In this document: one piece after another, positions 11,129-21,066 of the stretch
Position numbering within the stretch: the first letter of the stretch is position 1
Layout: each line of letters begins with the position of its first letter
NCBI GenBank assembly: GCA_963662155.1
Contig: OY759261.1
Location: 71,542,669 to 71,606,668 of the forward strand
DNA length: 64,000 bases
From: Lamellibrachia columna
Lineage: Eukaryota > Annelida > Polychaeta > Sabellida > Siboglinidae
Reading direction: 5' to 3'
Program-made: the position numbers and the translations under genes
The notes under the pieces: model-generated
What the model saw: only the letters and a program-made list of their open reading frames with translations
What the model was told of the DNA's origin: nothing
Database searches by the model: none

Positions 11129-13032
11129 GTGAGTAATATTAACAGACACAAAGGAAAAGTACCCCTAAACAAGGAATCAGTAAAGAAAATTAAGAAAAAA
11201 CACACTTTATGGAAACGTTTTATGGAGACAAAAGAAGGAAAATACTATACTGAATATTGTAGGGCTAGAAATCAAGTCCGTAAATTAATGAGGAGGATAC
11301 AGAAGGAATTTGAGATGAAGCTAGCAACAGAATCTAAGACAAACCCAAAAGCAGTATGGAAATATATGAACTCCAAAACCAAGGATTGGGAAGGTGTTTC
11401 AGATCTGAACACAGACCCCTAAAGATCCTAAATCTAGACTCACAGATTCTGATAGGGAAAAGGCAGATGTTTTAGGAATTTTTTTTTCAAGTGTTTTTGC
11501 TATAGAGCCAGATGGTGATATCCCTCATATTCCACCAGTGAAGTTAAGGCACAACATGGAAGAATTGACTATTGATGAGGAAATGATTAAAAAAAGACTT
11601 GATAACCTTAATGTGTGTAAATCAGTAGGGCCAGATGGTGTTCATCCTAGGTTGTTGAAAGAGCTATCTAATCATCTATGTAAACCACTAGCTAGGCTAT
11701 TTAATAATTCACTGGCTGTGGGTGAACTACCAAAGGAATGGAAACAGGGAAGGATCTCAGCCATACTTAAGAAGGGTAATTGAAAAAACGCAGGAAATTA
11801 TAGACCAGTCAGCTTAACAAGTATAATATGTAAATGTATGGAACAATGTGTCAAAGATCATATTGTCAATCATATGATTAGGAATAAATTATTCAGTACG
11901 CAACAATTTGGTTTTATTAAAGGTCGATCTACGGTACTCTAATTATTAAATGTTATTGACTCTCATGGACCAAAGCTTTAGATAGAGGGGAATCTGTAGA
12001 CGTTGTATATTTGGACTTCATGAAAGCATTTGACACCGTCCCTCACAAAAGATTGATAGGCAAACTTAAATCGTATGGTATAGAGTATTACACACTAAGA
12101 CAGATCCAGGCGTTCTTGTCTGACCGGGTACAGCAGGTCAATGTAAATGGTACAAATTCTGAGTGGGCAAATATAACAAGTGGTATTCCATAGGGCAGTG
12201 TCTTAGGACCGATCCTATTTGTTTTATACATAAATGATCTTCCTGAGAATATAGTTTCAAATGTATATATGTTTGCGGATGATACAAAGATTTTCAAAAC
12301 GATTATTAGTCCACATGACCAGCATACACTACAGAACGACTTAGATTATTTAACATCTTGGTCAAGTAAATGGTTATTAAGGTTCCACCCAGATAAATGT
12401 AATTTAATGCAGGTAGGGAAAACAATACAGCAAGAGTATGCATACAACCTGAAGATAGATAATACTGCCCATGAATTAGGAGGAATAGAAGAACAAAAAG
12501 ACATTGGGGTTATAATTGATTAAAACCTAGAATTTTATATACACATCAACCAAAAAATAAACAAAGCAAATAGTATCATGGCAGTTATTAGAAGGTCCTT
12601 TACAACCCTAAATCAACATAATTTTGTGCCATTATATAAAGCTTTAGTTAGGAGTCATCTAGATTATGCAATATCAATATGGTCCCCTTATAAACAGAAA
12701 TACAAAGATGCCATCGAAAATGTGCAAAGACGCACAACAAAACAGCTTCCTAGTATGAAGAATATTCCTTACGAGGAAAGACTTCAGAGATTGAAACTTC
12801 CTACACTTGCATATAGACGAACTCGTGGTGATATGATTGAGGTATAAAACTGCTCCATGGGAAATATGACAGTGATGTATCTAACATTGTCAAGCTGCAC
12901 AAAGACAGTGATACAAGGGAAGGAACAAGGGGTCATAATTTGAAATTGTTTATAGAACGTGCTTGTACAAATGTTAGAATTACCAGATTATGGAATGATC
13001 TACCGGAAGTAGTTGTAACTGCCCCAAGTGTC
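11129..13032 (+). pseudogene. E ORF2 reverse transcriptase, broken
   Basis: Linker (KKHTLWKRFMETKEGKYYTE), RT start (SVGPDGVHPRLLKELSNHL), KEWKQGRISAILKKGN, NYRPVSLTSIICK, FGFIKGRSTVL, DFMKAFDTVPHKRL, TSGIP-stop-GSVLGPILFVLYINDLP and MFADDTKIF, then the thumb (KDIGVIID) and LWNDLPEVVVTAPSV. Stops fall at about 11781, 11941, 12191, 12521 and 12845. Coding stops at 13032, where F is inserted, and continues at 14339. Confidence 0.85.
13026..13032. repeat. 7-bp target-site duplication, left
   Basis: AAGTGTC, repeated exactly at 14332-14338 on the other side of element F. Removing F plus one copy restores the E reading frame APSV-NSFKNRLDRHW. Confidence 0.85.
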
Positions 13033-14331
13033 CTGTTAAGTGACAAACAATTTGGTTTTATTAAGGGTCGCTCCACAGTTCTCCAACTACTAAAAGTACT
13101 TGACTCCTGGACCGACACACTAGAAAATGGTGGATGTATAGATGTAGTTTACTGTGACTTTATGAAAGCGTTTGACAAGGTTCCACATCGTCGACTTATA
13201 GGGAAACTCCAGAGCTATGGTATCAAGGGAAAAATTCTAGACTGGATTGCAGCTATGCTGTCCCACAGAAGTCAACGCATTAGAGTTAACAACTCATTCT
13301 CATCTTGGCAGGAGGTCACCAGTGGTATACCACAAGGATCAGAATGCTATTTGTGATCTTTATAAATGATTTACCAGAAGTTATTAAGAGCTCTGAGCTA
13401 TTCCTATTTGCTGATGATATGAAGCTCTTCCATGCAATCTACACTGAGGAGGACTGCACAAGTTTGCAACAAGATCTAATCCTTGCTGAACAATGGACAA
13501 ACACATCACTCTTAAAATTTCACCCAAATAAATGCAGCCATATGAGAATCGGACTATCAAGCATAAGAAACAATGGATACACACTGGGACCTGAACACAT
13601 AACACTTACAAGCACAGACAAGGTGAAAGATATCGGAGTCACTTTCGATTCATCGCTTAACTTTGAGGCACATATGTCAGAAAAAATAACTAAAGCCAAT
13701 TCGATTATGGGGATAATCCGCAGAACTTTCGATCACATGGATGAGCAGTGTTTTTCTACAATTTTTAAGTCTCTTATCCGCCCACATATCGAATATGCTA
13801 ATCAAATATGGTCTCCACACCTAAAGAAGCATGTCACATCTCTTGAAAATGTTCAACGTAGAGCAACCAAATTAATTCCGGGTTTCAAAGACATTGAGTA
13901 TAAAGAACGTTTATGGAAACTGAAATTACCAACTTTAGCATACCGTCGCCTCAGAGGAGATATGATTGAATTTATAAAATCCTAACAGAGAAATATGATG
14001 CAGCTGTCTCATTCAATTTTGTGAAATTGAGGGACAATGATTCTGATACGAGAGGGCACCACCTAAAAATATTTAAAGAAAGATGTCGATTAAACATTAA
14101 AAAAAACTCATTTATACACCGATGCACAGATATATGGAACAGCCTCCCACAGTCTGTGGTAGGGGCTCCATCGGTACAATCCTTTGAGACGAAAATAGAC
14201 AAGTTGTAGCAAAATCATCCAATCAAACTAGATTACACTGCGCTCAATCTGAACTGACGGTAAACGCGAGAGCTGGCATAAGAGGCAGTACAGCCTAATT
14301 AGCCAGAAGAAGACCTGTAAGAACCTGTAAG
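13033..14331 (+). mobile_element. CR1-like LINE, family F, 5'-truncated, inserted in E
   Basis: A copy of about 1.3 kb starting inside the RT (LLSDKQFGFIKGRSTVLQLL). It continues DFMKAFDKVPHRRL, SGIPQGS, a frameshift near 13340, INDLPEVIKSSELFLFADDMKLF, the thumb, and a C-terminal segment at 14021-14209. Its 3' UTR ends in a tandem CCTGTAAGAA-type repeat. It is flanked by the 7-bp duplication. Similarity to E in the palm (FGFIKGRSTVLQLL) shows they are related CR1-type families. Confidence 0.9.
13305..13985 (+). pseudogene. F reverse transcriptase, palm and thumb
   Basis: The first 15 residues are out of frame. The real sequence starts at FVIFINDLPEVIKSSELFLF and includes the catalytic FADDMKLF box, LLKFHPNKCSHMRIG, DIGVTFDSSLNFEAHM, SLIRPHIEYANQIWSP, NVQRRATKLIPGF and LAYRRLRGDMIEF. 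The VLGP part of the preceding motif is lost, consistent with a small deletion after SGIPQGS. Confidence 0.85.
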
Positions 14332-14338
14332 AAGTGTC
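14332..14338. repeat. 7-bp target-site duplication, right
   Basis: The second copy of AAGTGTC. Element E coding sequence resumes immediately after it. Confidence 0.85.
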
Positions 14339-14497
14339 AACTCATTTAAAAACCGTCTAGATAGACATTGGAGTACCGAGGAGTTTCTCTACAACTTCAA
14401 AGCTGCCTTGCCAGGAAGTCGTAGAACATTCCAAGGGAAAATTTAAGATCTGACCACCGAGGCCACCGCCTACGGTCAGGAAGAACCTAAGTAAGTA

Positions 14498-15022
14498 ATC
14501 TCGATGTGTCCACGGCGTGATTATTCAACGCACCGATTTGGGCTTTCCGTAGCCAAATAATTGAAATATGGCTACGGAACTAATAACTTAAGTTTTAAAA
14601 CCGATACGCACTAACCGTTTCACATGTGTATTCCGTGATATACAACCGACACTTGGGCGTCAAGAAACAGAAGAAATATGCTCCAAATAATTATTTATGA
14701 GTACATTTATCGGTCACACAGAAAATATTTCATAAATAGCCGCCATACTGTGCACGTGATGTTGCCTTTGGGTCCCAGGGTCAAACGCAATTTCGTGTAG
14801 AATGAGGCCAGAGTGGGTCAGAAGCACAGACATAACTAAAACACCCGTTAGTAAGTTAGTAGTTTATAGGGGGATGATTAATGATGTAACTCTATGGCCA
14901 GCAGACGGCAATTCTTAGCGTGACGTTATATTGATCTACGAGAATCCCGTTTGGTAATCTCGCTCACAACAACATCCGGTTATATACCAATTTTTACAAG
15001 CACATGCGTTATGACAAAAAGG
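14498..15022. other. Unassigned interval
   Basis: I see no coding frame, repeat or recognisable motif here. The interval separates the end of E from the left flanking repeat of G. Confidence 0.5.
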
Positions 15023-15055
15023 TAATCATTTCACACTTTTACATGGTTATTGTCA
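15023..15055. repeat. 33-bp direct repeat (target duplication of G), left
   Basis: The 33-bp segment starting TAATCATTTCACAC recurs at 17976-18008 with one mismatch (G versus A at position 24). The two copies bracket element G exactly. Confidence 0.9.
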
Positions 15056-15065
15056 TGAAAGACTG

Positions 15066-16601
15066 ATGACCATGTGCATCAGACTGTCCGGAAAGAACTA
15101 CGCCACTATAGTTAGTGCATATGCACCAACAATGACTTACTCGGACGAGGAGAAAGAAAATTTCTACGAAAGTCTGAAGACGACGATCGGCAGAGTCCCA
15201 CGCAGCGACAAGTTGATTGTGCTTGGTGACTTCAATGCTCGAGTGGGACGGGACCATGAAACATGGGAGCGTGTCATCGGACATCATGGCATGGGTAACA
15301 AAAATGCCAACGGCTCTCTACTCCTGAACATGTGTGCCGAATACCAATTGACAATCACCAATACGCTATTCCAACAAGCAAATAAGTACAAGACATCGTG
15401 GATGCATCCTCGATCTAAACACTGGCACCTGATCGACTACGTCATAGTCCGGCAACGCGACTCACGTGACGTCAAAAAGACATGCACCATAGGCGCCACA
15501 ACCTGCTGGTCTGATCACAGGATGGTGAGGAGTCGCATGCGACTAACCTTCCAAGGCAGCAAGCACAGGTGTGGAATGAAACCAAGGAAGAAGCTGGATG
15601 TATCAAGACTAAAATCTGTCGAACTACAGTGGCAACTGGAGAAAAAGCTGGACGAGGTAATCGAGGAACAGGCTGAAACAACTCACGATGTGGATGAGAC
15701 GTGGACTAAGCTGCGTGACATAATCTACCAAGGCGCGCTAGACGTACTAGGCACCACAAAACGCAAACACCGTGACTGGTTTGATGAAAATGATACAGAA
15801 GCAGCCACCGTCCTCAGAAAAATGCATGAGTCACATCTAGAGTGGATAAATGATCGAGATTCGGCAGCTAAAGCAATCACGTATCGACACTACAAGCAAT
15901 CGGCTCAAGCCAGATTGCGTGCCATGAAGGAACACTGGTGGTCTGACAGGGCGAACGAGTTGCAGGAGGCAGCGGAGAGAAAAGACTCAAAGTCCTTCTA
16001 TGACGGTCTCAAAGCGATATACGGTCCACAAGCAAATGGATTTACATCATTACTGAGCGCAGACGCCGAAACACGACTCACAGAGCCCAGTCGCGTACTG
16101 GAACGGTGGGCGGAGCACTTCAGCGATGTGCTAAACCGGCCATCAACAATCTCGCAGGCCGCAATCGACAGCATAGCACAGCGCCCGCTCATGGAAGAAC
16201 TGGCACACCGACCCACACTTGAAGAAACTACCGCAGCGATCAAGAAACTTTCCAGTGGAAAGGCAGCAGGACCAGATGCGATTGCTGCCGAAATCTACAA
16301 GTACGGTGGCACAAACCTTACGAAGCGCCTTGTAAAGCTCTTCAGCAACATCTGGGACAGCAGGGCTGTTCCGCAAGAGTTCAAGAACGCGTCCATCATC
16401 CACATCTATAAAAGGAAAGGTGACAAAAGCATCTGTGACAACCACCGTGGAATTTCTCTTCTCTGTATAGCTGGGAAGATACTCGCGCGCATCTTGCTAA
16501 ATCGACTTGCACTACATCTCGCTGATAACATCCTGCTTCCGAGCACAGCGCAGTACAATCGATATGATCTTCGCAACTCGCCAAGTGCAGGAGAAATGTA
16601 G
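15066..16601 (+). CDS. G endonuclease and RT N-terminal part
   Basis: An open frame of 511 codons. It contains ATIVSAYAP, DKLIVLGDFNARVGRDHETW (catalytic GDFN), SKHWHLIDYVIVRQRD, TCWSDHRMVRSRMR (SDH box), a long linker with HRDWFDENDTEA, RVLERWAEHFSDVLNRPSTI, and the RT start KLSSGKAAGPDAIAAEIYKY with DNHRGISLLCIAGKILARIL. The endonuclease N terminus is missing because of 5' truncation, so the ATG is not the original start. The last 18 or so residues are out of frame after a small deletion near 16550. Likely inactive. Confidence 0.8.
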   Translation: MTMCIRLSGKNYATIVSAYAPTMTYSDEEKENFYESLKTTIGRVPRSDKLIVLGDFNARVGRDHETWERVIGHHGMGNKNANGSLLLNMCAEYQLTITNTLFQQANKYKTSWMHPRSKHWHLIDYVIVRQRDSRDVKKTCTIGATTCWSDHRMVRSRMRLTFQGSKHRCGMKPRKKLDVSRLKSVELQWQLEKKLDEVIEEQAETTHDVDETWTKLRDIIYQGALDVLGTTKRKHRDWFDENDTEAATVLRKMHESHLEWINDRDSAAKAITYRHYKQSAQARLRAMKEHWWSDRANELQEAAERKDSKSFYDGLKAIYGPQANGFTSLLSADAETRLTEPSRVLERWAEHFSDVLNRPSTISQAAIDSIAQRPLMEELAHRPTLEETTAAIKKLSSGKAAGPDAIAAEIYKYGGTNLTKRLVKLFSNIWDSRAVPQEFKNASIIHIYKRKGDKSICDNHRGISLLCIAGKILARILLNRLALHLADNILLPSTAQYNRYDLRNSPSAGEM

Positions 16602-17934
16602 AGAGCAAAACCTAGCTCTATACATGGTGTTTGTTGACTTGACGAAAGCCTTCGACACAATCAGCAGAGATGGCTTATGGCAGATACTACGAAAGATTGG
16701 TTGCCCTGACTTGTTTGTCGACGTAATACGTTCATTCCACGAAGGGATGGTTGCCCGAGTGCAAGATCAGGGTCAAACGTCAGAGCCATTCCCGGTAACA
16801 AATGGCACCAAGCAAGGCTGTGTGATGGCACCACTGTTATTCACATTAGTATTCTCAGCCATGCTCAACGATGCGTTCCATGACAACGACTTGGGAGCAC
16901 TCATCCGGTTCCGAACTGATGGAAACGTATTCAACCTTCGACGACTCAAATCCAGGACAAGAACTTCCAAGTTACTGATCAAAGACCTACTATTCGCTGA
17001 CGACTGTGCACTTCTTGCACATACGATCGATGACATACAAGCGATTACCAATGCTTTCGCCAGATCCGCCCGCCGTTTCGGATTGACTATCAGTCTGAAG
17101 AAAACCGAGGTGATGTATCAGCCGAAGCCTGGAGCAGACTACTCGGCTCCAATCATCACCATCGACAACAACCCACTAAACGTCGTCGACAAGTTCACCT
17201 ACTTGGGTAGCACGCTATCACAAAATGCCATGATAGACGATGACGTCTCAACACGGATTGGGAAAGCGAGCGCGTCATTTGGCAGACTCACCAAGCGCCT
17301 TTGGAATGAACGCGGTGTACGTCTTGCCACCAAAATCAGTGTATACTGTGCCGTGGTGCTACCAACACTGCTATATGGCTGCGAGGCGTGGACACCATAC
17401 CGCCGACACATACGGAGACTCGACCAGTTCCACATGCGCAGCCTAAGGCGCATCGCTAACATCAAGTGGCAAGACATGATTTCCAACACCGAGGTCTTAC
17501 AGCGCTGTGCACAAAAGGGCATCGAACACCACATCAAGCGTGCACAACTCCGCTGGTCCGGGCACCTTGTGAGAATGGCCGATGACCGCATCCCTAAGGC
17601 AGTGTTCTATGGAGAACTGGACGCCGGCAAACGAACACGGGGAGGGCAGCGAAAGAGATACAAGGATGTGCTCAAGGCAACACTAAAATCATGTGGCGTG
17701 CCTCACAACACCTGGGAGTCCACAGCGATGGACCGTGCCCTCTGGCGTCGCACATGCCACGTCGGCCTACACGAATTCGAAAAAAAAGCGGTGCGACGCC
17801 CTGAGAGAGAAGAGACTAAGACGGAAGGCTACCCAGCCTTCATCAAACACTGTCACCTTTGTGTGTCGTGTCTGTGGACGACAATGTGCATCGCGGATCG
17901 GTCTGTTCAGCCACAACCGTACAAACGATACTGA
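16507..17934 (+). CDS. G reverse transcriptase palm, thumb and C terminus
   Basis: 475 codons. True homology starts at CFRAQRSTIDMIFATRQVQE, then MVFVDLTKAFDTISRDGLW, NGTKQGCVMAPLLFTLVFSA, LLFADDCALLAHT (catalytic box intact), KFTYLGSTLSQNA, VLPTLLYGCEAWTPYRRH and LRWSGHLVRMADDRIPKAVF. After an eight-A run near 17780 the frame changes. The original C terminus, with finger CRVCGRQCASRIGLFSH, is in the frame that ends at 17938. The first residues before CFRAQ are frameshift noise. Confidence 0.8.
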   Translation: MHYISLITSCFRAQRSTIDMIFATRQVQEKCREQNLALYMVFVDLTKAFDTISRDGLWQILRKIGCPDLFVDVIRSFHEGMVARVQDQGQTSEPFPVTNGTKQGCVMAPLLFTLVFSAMLNDAFHDNDLGALIRFRTDGNVFNLRRLKSRTRTSKLLIKDLLFADDCALLAHTIDDIQAITNAFARSARRFGLTISLKKTEVMYQPKPGADYSAPIITIDNNPLNVVDKFTYLGSTLSQNAMIDDDVSTRIGKASASFGRLTKRLWNERGVRLATKISVYCAVVLPTLLYGCEAWTPYRRHIRRLDQFHMRSLRRIANIKWQDMISNTEVLQRCAQKGIEHHIKRAQLRWSGHLVRMADDRIPKAVFYGELDAGKRTRGGQRKRYKDVLKATLKSCGVPHNTWESTAMDRALWRRTCHVGLHEFEKKAVRRPEREETKTEGYPAFIKHCHLCVSCLWTTMCIADRSVQPQPYKRY

Positions 17935-17938
17935 CTGA
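17785..17938 (+). pseudogene. G C-terminal C2H2-type zinc finger (shifted frame)
   Basis: Read in the +1 frame after the A run, the sequence is EKKRCDALREKRLRR followed by FVCRVCGRQCASRIGLFSH and a stop. C-x2-C and a trailing H fit the nucleic-acid-binding finger found at the end of this LINE group. One extra A uncouples it from the RT. Confidence 0.65.
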
Positions 17939-17975
17939 GGTCGAGATCCGTCGTACCGACGGCTCACTCCATATA

Positions 17976-18008
17976 TAATCATTTCACACTTTTACATGAT
18001 TATTGTCA
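17976..18008. repeat. 33-bp direct repeat (target duplication of G), right
   Basis: Matches 15023-15055 at 32 of 33 positions and directly follows the G 3' UTR. Confidence 0.9.
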
Positions 18009-18319
18009 GGTAACTTTAGTGATATACATATAAGAATGCATACAGACACGAAAAAGACGTGTTTATTGCTCTGTTTATGGCGTTTTTGTAAGGTTTCACG
18101 TTTCATGAAAAATTAAAATACTTACCTTTTTGCCAAGCGAGATCAACAGCAACAGCCAGATAGAAAAAATTGTATGGCGATTGACTTTGCGTACATTCGA
18201 CGAGGTTGGTGTAATTTGGATTACCGATTTTGACATCGACTTTGTATGGACGATTACAAATTCTAATAAGTATCTTGCACGAGTGGACAAAAATTGGTAC
18301 ATGTACAATAAAACTGGTA

Positions 18320-19396
18320 AAGAACCCAGAAATTCACTGTCAGATGGTGTTGTAGCTTCTCAGAATTTTTTACCGTTTCAAACGGTGTCAAGCAGGGTGG
18401 AATCCTTTCTCCACATCTTTTTAACGTTTACATGGATGACTTAAGTGTAAATTTGAATAAATTACAAATTGGCTGTCTTTATGCAGGAACCATAATGAAT
18501 CATATGATGTATGCCGATGACCTTTGTGTTTTTTCACCTAGTGTTGCGGGGTTGAGAAAACTCACCGATTGTTGTGCCAAGTATGGCAATATGTTTGATA
18601 TAACGTACAATGCCAAAAAATCTGTCTGTATGGTTATTGATAACAAACCTAGGGACAAGAAAAATATTCATCCTGTTGTTATCAATAACCATACACTACC
18701 TTACACTGAAAAATGTAAATACCTTGGCCATATTATAAACAATAATCTTACTGATGATGACGATATTGCCAGGCAGAAAAGATGTATCTATGCTCAGGCA
18801 AATGCTTTAGCCAGAACATTTTACTTATGCAACAATTCCATTAAAACAACTTTATTTAATTCATACTGTGGTTCAATGTACACCTCAAGTCTTTGGTGTA
18901 ATTTTAAAAAACAGAGTGAAAGGTATTACTGTCGCTTATAACAACAGTTTTAGAATTATACACAACCTGTCACTCCGCTGTAGTGCAAGCCATATGTTCG
19001 CTACTAATTATGTTAAATCCTTTAATGAACGTATTCGCTCATCAATTTTTAGCCTTTTATGCCGGTTGGAAAAATCCGACAATATACTTTTTGTGAATTA
19101 TCTTCACACTTTTATTTATTATCAAAGTCCATTGATTAAACATTGGATTGATCAATTGTATGCTTTTAATTCATGATGTTTGTACTTTTATACAAATATA
19201 TTTTTTTATCCTTACTTATCTTATATATATATTTTACTACACGTCATGTATTTATATTTATAGATATATATTTTTCTCAATACATGTACCTCTATTGTTC
19301 ATCATGTGTGTATATGTATGTTTTTTTTAACCTATATGTATTTATAATATTATGGGCTCTTGCCTGAAATAAAACATTAAAAACATTATTAAAACG
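18320..19396 (+). mobile_element. LINE RT 3' fragment with YADD box
   Basis: From about 18350, in changing frames: FTVSNGVKQGGILSPHLFNV, then 18432-18941 with YMDDLSVNLN, NHMMYADDLCVFSPSVAGL (catalytic YADD), NAKKSVCMVI and CKYLGHIINNNL, then 18868-19176 with NNSFRIIHNLSLRCSASHMF. The 3' end has GGGCTCTTGCCTGAAATAAAACATTA, with an AATAAA signal and CATTAAAAA-like tail. The element is 5'-truncated inside the RT. The clade is not certain. Confidence 0.8.
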
Positions 19397-20700
19397 ATGT
19401 GAAGTTGTGGAACAAAATTCAATAATCCTCTGATACATAGCCCGTGTGGTTATATAATAATTATAGGCTCCCCAAAATCAACCGTGGCGCCTCTGGTGGA
19501 TAACTCGTGTTCGATCCTGAACAGCACATATTTAACGAGTTGTCATGTAAGCAAATAACGTATCGTGGCAACATTAATACTTGAGCATGCTAAATGCCTT
19601 ATGTTATGCTAGTTATGGTGTTACGCGAACTTACGGCTCATGAAAAAAAAATTTTTTTTTATGAAATCACATTACATCTTGTGCATTTTATTTATGTACT
19701 TAACAAAGGTTATGAAAAACTAGTACAGTGTACATGTAATTACCTACATCAATAATACAACCACCACATTACACATGATACTTGCTCAATGTGACCTGGC
19801 TGATCATGTGGCGAAGTCAAAATGACGTTCGTGTCTCCTGCTCACCATTTAATATATAATGGTAACTAGATGTTCTTCCAGAAAGTTCCCTTTAGCAAGG
19901 GTGAGGTTGACTAGTTCTGTATTCTCTATCATTAGCTTTGTCTATCCGCTATCCATCCTCTTGGACCTCTTCTGTATATCTGACATCCTACTAAATGCAG
20001 TCTTCCCATTTAAGGTGTTTCAAATTTTGATCAGTGTTTTTTATACTCAGAATATTCGTTACATAGCAATACCAATTACTTGGAGATCATGTTCACGTGT
20101 AGGTCTTTCCTGTCACTGTAATTGTATGTAGAATAATACAATGACAGTTTTTATTGTATTCATACATGCCAGTCATTGAAGGAATCTACTGTATTATGCA
20201 ATCAAACATTTGTAAATGGTATATTTAGAAGATGGTTGTGGCTAATATAAGTCTTTATCATTACCGAAAATTGGTAGGGATGAGACTGAAGATTTTATTT
20301 TGTTTTGTTTTATATTTGTTATGATTTTTTTGAAGATATCATTATCATGATGCTAATATTAATAAATAAAAAATATTTTTTTTTCCTTATTCACGTACAT
20401 ACATTTTTTAAAACTCCCTTGTCAATTGATTTAGCCCACCACGAATCAGGTTGGTTGGTTGATTTAAATTAGGAGTCTGAATGGCTTAATGCACGTTGCA
20501 TAGTCTGTTTAATAAAACTGTGCATACTTTTGTTAAAATCATTGAAAGAATTGCCTTTTGATTGTTATATTTGTTATTTGCAAAAGTAAAAAATAATGTT
20601 AACCATCCCTGATTCGGATGCACGAAAGTAACCATGAAAGTAATGAAACTTCCACCAACTCCCAGATTTAAAATGACCCCAAAATGCCCGCACTTCCATT
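19397..20700. other. Unassigned interval before the micro-exon array
   Basis: AT-rich, with poly-A and poly-T runs near 19650 and 20375. No frame reads like a known protein. A 90-codon open stretch at 19859-20131 has no recognisable features. It could be intron or intergenic sequence of the gene carrying the micro-exons. Confidence 0.4.
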
Positions 20701-21066
20701 ATAAATAATTATTAATGCAAAACATACCTTAACATTTATGCAAAATGTAACGTTGTTGTTTTCATTACCAATCAATGACAATAAAATGAAAATAAGCAGT
20801 TTATTTACAAAATTGACACCATAAACAGATACATGATATTGTTGGCCCTTGCATTCTTTAAAAAAGCAAAATTGTCATAAAAAATAATTATTTTAATGAA
20901 CCGGAAAATCGTTGCAATTCTCTTTAACATTAAATCGTCTGTAACCGGATGATGGTATATGTAATGATGTGCATAATATGTTATTGTGTAAAGCACAATA
21001 TAATTTTGAAATAAAATAAAATTGTGCTAACCATAAAGTTTGACTGTTTTGACATGTTGGCAATAC
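20701..21066 (+). repeat. Type 1 intron unit, diverged partial copy 0
   Basis: Aligns by eye with 21067-21430 (CCTTAA-AATG start, ACAATAAAATGAAAAT, GATGATGGTATATGTAATGA, AAAGTTTGACTGTTTT) but breaks off at TTTTGACATGTTGGC, where the others have the acceptor TTTTGGCAG, so no exon remains. Confidence 0.7.

Larger units (their letters stand above)
8953..14497 (+). mobile_element. CR1-like LINE, family E, with nested element F
   Basis: A long plus-strand element with a hairpin-bearing leader (8953-8983), ORF1 (9123-10190), ORF2 endonuclease (10230-10990), linker (11129-11422), RT (11538-12850) and C terminus (12850-13032). Element F follows, and the C terminus then resumes in register at 14339 (NSFKNRLDRHWSTEEFLYN). 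The 3' end is about 14497, after GAACCTAAGTAAGTAA. There are many stops and frameshifts and a 20-bp tandem duplication at about 11082-11121. It is one of the few near full-length copies here, but dead. Confidence 0.8.
15056..17975 (+). mobile_element. RTE-like LINE, family G, 5'-truncated, bracketed by target duplication
   Basis: About 2.9 kb, plus strand. It begins inside the endonuclease (TIVSAYAPTM) and runs through RT to a C-terminal C2H2 finger, then a 3' UTR with a 6-bp hairpin (CCGTCG-TAC-CGACGG, 17948-17962). It has only two frame breaks, near 16550 and near 17785, so it is younger than most neighbours. Clade assignment (RTE-like) is from overall motif style and is uncertain. Codon use is GC-richer than the flanks. 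Confidence 0.85.

Noticed and set aside
14449..14480. ACCACCGAGGCC...CGGTCAGG as a partner end for the pogo-like element
   Set aside because: It does not match CAGTGGAACCTCGG as an inverted repeat.
18130..18320. Open frame with RLTLRTFDEVGVIWITDF
   Set aside because: It reads protein-like, but there is no known domain and it merges into the LINE fragment in another frame. A minus-strand reading with a GTAAGT after 18126 is equally possible.
19505..19522. GTTCGATCC resembling a tRNA/SINE B box
   Set aside because: No A box at the right distance and no cloverleaf.
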